DNA of 8,480 nt, taken from positions 1 to 8,480 of the forward strand of contig JAUVBC010000086.1 in NCBI GenBank assembly GCA_030591405.1. The letters run 5' to 3'. Source of the DNA: Candidatus Zixiibacteriota bacterium. GTDB lineage: Bacteria > Zixibacteria > MSB-5A5 > GN15 > PGXB01. A model generated the notes under the pieces. It was not told the DNA's origin. It searched no databases and saw nothing but the letters and a program-made list of their open reading frames with translations. Below, piece by piece: positions 7,001 to 8,480 of this stretch; the stretch's first letter is position 1; every line of letters starts with the position of its first letter. Made by a program: the position numbers and the translations under genes.

Positions 7001-7248
7001 ATCCGTTTAATGCCTCTACTGAAATTAAATATTCGCTTCCATCGAAAAGCGATATGACTCTTTCTATATATAATATTCTTGGACAGAGGATTAATCTATT
7101 AATCGATGAGGAAAAACCGGCCGGGAATTATTCAATTAATTGGGATGGCAACGATCTCAATGGTCGTCCAACGGCGTCCGGTATTTATCTGTATCAGATT
7201 AAAGCGGGTGATTTTATTGAGACAAAAAAGATGCTATTGCTGAAATGA
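4057..7248 (+). CDS. Large secreted multidomain protein with type IX secretion sorting domain
   Basis: The function is unknown; it is a 1063-residue exported protein. An N-terminal Sec signal peptide (MKKFNKS, then a hydrophobic stretch 8-23, likely cleaved near residues 24-26) precedes a region of about 400 residues rich in Tyr, Trp, Asp and Asn. That region includes YVGSIWIGGIIGDDTLVS (111-128) and IDNDGDP (264-270, possibly calcium-binding). Two fibronectin type III-like parts follow (about 458-560 and 565-690). Residues about 697-800 look like an alpha/beta fold (REILFITGN; KLLIMDSP; YILSGGRFAYFG), similar in style to GATase-like or caspase-like domains, but no catalytic set can be assigned. 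The C-terminus (974-1063) is a Por-secretion-tail/FlgD-like sorting domain with QNFPNPFNAST, LGQRI, SGIYLYQI and KKMLLLK. Such tails send proteins through the T9SS to the surface. The gene is visibly AT-richer than recJ and meaB. Confidence 0.88.
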   Translation: MKKFNKSFIFALLAVVLLATAVLGRANYENSQISPDSLSKMTSKGDDIELIFPTNRLPDIYGFQYTNEIATMYNCFGTFGSYVNGPYDSHFPENHYPSFMTPKDGYQEYLYVGSIWIGGIIGDDTLVSTGHDGWFSHNSEFWPPHDYYYKSVTESKSPADYSLHAEFYDTLYENNSIFWPTWPYHHPLNIEVALSSHTWFDTPNSQTIIYDMVITNIGEETINEGRVGLFFDSDVYDYNYGYTFNRHKDDISGSIREKGIVYTIDNDGDPIDGLFDEKSSPTRILAAKFIESSFEPQDTIFNWWISSGNTQLDFGPRLEGTEEDPFRDFYNLNLGTPVDDKDKYYLLSHPEWDYDQFYTATIDTGVHLWMEPNPDYASDFADGGDTRFLFSIGPVDIYPDSSIRVLFATFTGEDVHTVVNNLDNLPDNPDDYLANLNFTGVLKNADISDSLGQLLLNPLNPVNGLKVDYHDKDSAVIKWDPFVYDGVDGYEVYLSTVPFNELPYPGVIPPWLEPEGLIHHASLDEITQYTLTDICINKAYFVNVASRSDNEFGDPSKTVIIFDSTRALAPIIKRDYAFGLNGDEVTIEWDVINPGRIDHFNIYKFDSIGVGSYPFHAYYRDSWHPYLPLIDSFLINNKLYYYCAREIYDKIGKNARSFTDYAVNDGSAFVISSVNNDGFESEFSDPIVFHTHTPPTREILFITGNSGYADYRVDTVINFYNEILSGYDYDIIDYSRETIPTDCQGEYPTDCFDWRDFEPYKLLIMDSPINFDCLRAWAEENNQALTRYILSGGRFAYFGILYNISWSYETTFQNYNSSFIERFFGIDSIFNLPFSYYHDTYIPKPYIDTVSGFIKAESVISEAPDVDFDTLRNPFPDYVNDYWPRGTAPGSAAFVVNEKGQTTHLYRSKYPETSRAEGYPVGVKTVTDEATTYLYGFHLWYMEPDDARELINFITGNTPTDVDNSNQSIIPERFELSQNFPNPFNASTEIKYSLPSKSDMTLSIYNILGQRINLLIDEEKPAGNYSINWDGNDLNGRPTASGIYLYQIKAGDFIETKKMLLLK

Positions 7249-7252
7249 TAAT

Positions 7253-7285
7253 CTGCCCAAGTTATCTGATTTAGACTGATATAAA
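7253..7285 (+). repeat. 33-bp direct repeat, copy 2 (meaB tail fragment)
   Basis: This copy begins four bases after the stop of the secreted-protein gene. In its own frame it would read LPKLSDLD-stop and then TATAAA, the same ending as meaB. It is not in frame with the gene to its left and has no start. It is either a displaced or duplicated gene end, or a dispersed element that also forms the tail of meaB. No further meaB similarity is visible to its left or right. Confidence 0.85.
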
Positions 7286-7298
7286 ATTTTAATTTGCC

Positions 7299-8144
7299 TT
7301 ACTCAAAAGAATACAACTCATCCCACTCAAATATATATTCCAGAGTTATCAACTGATCCCCTTCATTGACACGATACCAGGGATCCAGATTTTTATCATT
7401 CGGATTTCTAATGATATGAATATCCTGGGCCGGAGTAAAACCTTGCGCAAATATAACATATTTATCACCGGATGAATTATCAATAGCAACATCCGCAACT
7501 ATGATAACATGCCCCGGGAAACCGCCCTTAATAAAACAATCTCCCGTTTTGATCTGCCTGATATTTCCAACTCTTTTGAGTTCATGTGAAAGTGAAAATG
7601 AACCGGCAAACATAAATACCGTATTCAGATAATCGAGATAATTATTATACGATGAATCAACTGTGCCGTTATTTTGCCAGCTGACATCATTACCATTTAT
7701 AATCGGTCGCTTGCCTTTTATCCATTCACTGTATTTCGCCCGATCACCACTGGTGAAGTTAAACGCAATATCATCAATTCTTTTCTGGTTGAGCAAATAA
7801 TCGGCGCGAAGCCTCATCGCAACATCGGCACATTGCTGAAGATTTTTGTCCCCGATATCAAGATCGATCACTCGGTACCGAGCTAATTGATAAAACTTCC
7901 GTTTGCCATTATATAATCTGATTCGGCTTGAATCAGGTTTAAGAGGAAGTTTCCTTAGCCAATCGCCAAAACTATTTGGTAATTCCTCAGTTCGAATACT
8001 GCCTTTGGGAGTAGATATTTCTCCGATATATTTGGCTTCCACACTTTTATTGATTGGAGGAGCAATATAATATCGCCGCGCCGCCCAGATAGCAGTAATC
8101 AACAATATTAATAATATTAAATATGAAACAGATCGCACAGACAT
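7299..8144 (-). CDS. DUF4846-family protein, membrane-anchored
   Basis: This is an uncharacterised protein of 281 residues, recognised as DUF4846. An N-terminal hydrophobic segment (about 6-22) predicts a single membrane anchor or uncleaved signal, with the rest in the periplasm. Family-type motifs follow in order: FGDWLRKLPLKP (59-70), VIDLDIGDKNLQQCADVAMRLRADYL (92-117), DDIAFNFTSGD (124-134), GDCFIKGGFPGHVIIVAD (201-218), FAQGFTPAQ (232-240) and PWY (255-257). The GDCFIxGGxPGH block, with Cys203 and His212, could be an active site in a papain-like (NlpC/P60-style) arrangement, but that is speculation. The ATG is preceded on the minus strand by GGAG at 10 bases spacing (8155-8158). The gene converges on the secreted-protein gene with only 50 bases between stops and no clear terminator there. 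Confidence 0.85.
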   Translation of the reverse strand: MSVRSVSYLILLILLITAIWAARRYYIAPPINKSVEAKYIGEISTPKGSIRTEELPNSFGDWLRKLPLKPDSSRIRLYNGKRKFYQLARYRVIDLDIGDKNLQQCADVAMRLRADYLLNQKRIDDIAFNFTSGDRAKYSEWIKGKRPIINGNDVSWQNNGTVDSSYNNYLDYLNTVFMFAGSFSLSHELKRVGNIRQIKTGDCFIKGGFPGHVIIVADVAIDNSSGDKYVIFAQGFTPAQDIHIIRNPNDKNLDPWYRVNEGDQLITLEYIFEWDELYSFE

Positions 8145-8292
8145 TGTCCGTAAACTCCAATCCTAATATTTATTTGGTTTTTAAATCTCCCTTATTAATA
8201 TAACGAATATATACGACTGATCGTGCAACATAAACTAAAAAAGCAGGTGCCAAAAACACCTGCCTTTTATTATTCATATTTAGTATTCTATG
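8145..8292. other. Intergenic spacer between two minus-strand genes
   Basis: It contains the terminator of the right-hand gene and, to its left, about 70 AT-rich bases that must hold the promoter of the DUF4846 gene. On the minus strand, TTGCAC (from 8223-8228) followed after 20 bases by TATATT is a poor candidate because the spacing is too long. No promoter is called. Confidence 0.4.
8237..8263 (-). terminator. Rho-independent terminator of the right-edge gene
   Basis: On the minus strand the stem arms GCAGGTG and CACCTGC (8243-8249 and 8257-8263) enclose a 7-base loop and are followed by six Ts (8237-8242). It lies 30 bases past the stop codon of the right-edge gene. On the plus strand the same stem is followed by CTTTTATT, so it could also stop plus-strand transcription, less efficiently. 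Confidence 0.88.
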
Positions 8293-8480
8293 CTACTTAT
8301 TCAAAATCGTTGCGCCTACTGCACTCACATCTTTTTCAATCGATAATTTCACACCACCGGTTAAACTCGATGATCGTGCTGGCGGTTCGGAGAGCTCCCA
8401 GTTATCCGGGTCGCTTGGATCACCGCTTATATAAGACAGCCGCCAGAAATATTCGAGAGGGTAATAGGCATCGAAACCAA
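8293..8480 (-). CDS. Unrecognised protein, C-terminal 61 residues (5' end outside window)
   Basis: A minus-strand frame is open from the right edge to a TAG stop at 8293-8295. The visible part begins GFDAYYPLEYFWRLSYISG, continues DPSDPDNWELSEPPA and ends VSAVGATILNK. I do not recognise a family, and the fragment has no type IX sorting tail. The frame is credited as real because the other two minus-strand frames stop early, the composition looks protein-like (WRLSYISGDPSDPDNWELSEPP), and a textbook terminator follows 30 bases after the stop. The gene appears to be a separate transcription unit from the DUF4846 gene. Confidence 0.7.
   Translation of the reverse strand, partial: GFDAYYPLEYFWRLSYISGDPSDPDNWELSEPPARSSSLTGGVKLSIEKDVSAVGATILNK

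Noticed and set aside
7249..7298. AT-rich spacer between the two convergent stops, considered as a bidirectional terminator
   Set aside because: Only the short AAAATTTT palindrome is present. There is no GC-bearing stem, and most of the spacer is the 33-bp repeat copy.
1..8480. CRISPR array, tRNA genes, insertion sequence transposase or integrase
   Set aside because: No regularly spaced repeats, no tRNA cloverleaf with TTCGANNC-type arm, and no transposase or recombinase motifs were found in any frame.

Overview
The window reads as chromosomal DNA from a free-living, Gram-negative-type bacterium, most likely in the FCB (Fibrobacteres-Chlorobi-Bacteroidetes) superphylum or a related candidate phylum such as Zixibacteria. 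The best clue is the large secreted protein at 4057-7248. It ends in a type IX secretion (Por/FlgD-like) sorting domain with the NPFNAST motif that is typical of those lineages. The phylum assignment is an inference from that tail and general style, not a demonstrated placement.

Left part (1-3474, plus strand): a compact housekeeping block. It opens with the C-terminal end of IMP dehydrogenase (guaB). Next comes the RNA component of RNase P (rnpB, about 378-758), with a perfect TATAAT box just upstream of its 5' end, then recJ (single-strand DNA exonuclease) and meaB (GTPase chaperone of methylmalonyl-CoA mutase). No terminator is visible between rnpB and recJ. The Shine-Dalgarno sequence of meaB overlaps the recJ stop codon, so rnpB-recJ-meaB may be read as one transcript, with the RNA processed out.

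Middle (3475-4056): 582 bases without a believable gene. They are packed with palindromes, including a perfect 10-bp-stem hairpin and a 20-bp element matching the ATTCCC-N8-GGGAAT pattern of dRS3-like dispersed repeats. Overlapping open frames here are translations of repeat DNA. A promoter-like TTGACA/TATCTT pair at the right end probably drives the next gene.

Right part (4057-8480): the 1063-residue secreted T9SS-type protein on the plus strand converges on a membrane-anchored DUF4846-family protein on the minus strand. Beyond that, a minus-strand rho-independent terminator closes a further minus-strand gene that runs off the right edge. Its last 61 codons are readable and unrecognised.

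The most unexplained observation is a 33-bp direct repeat with 3 mismatches. One copy is the 3' end of meaB (last eight codons, stop and six further bases). The other lies 3.8 kb away, four bases after the stop of the secreted-protein gene. The two copies bracket the repeat-rich spacer and the AT-rich secreted-protein gene, as an integration event or an old duplication would leave them. A second point of interest is that the RNase P RNA appears to lack the L15 GGU motif that normally pairs with the tRNA CCA end.
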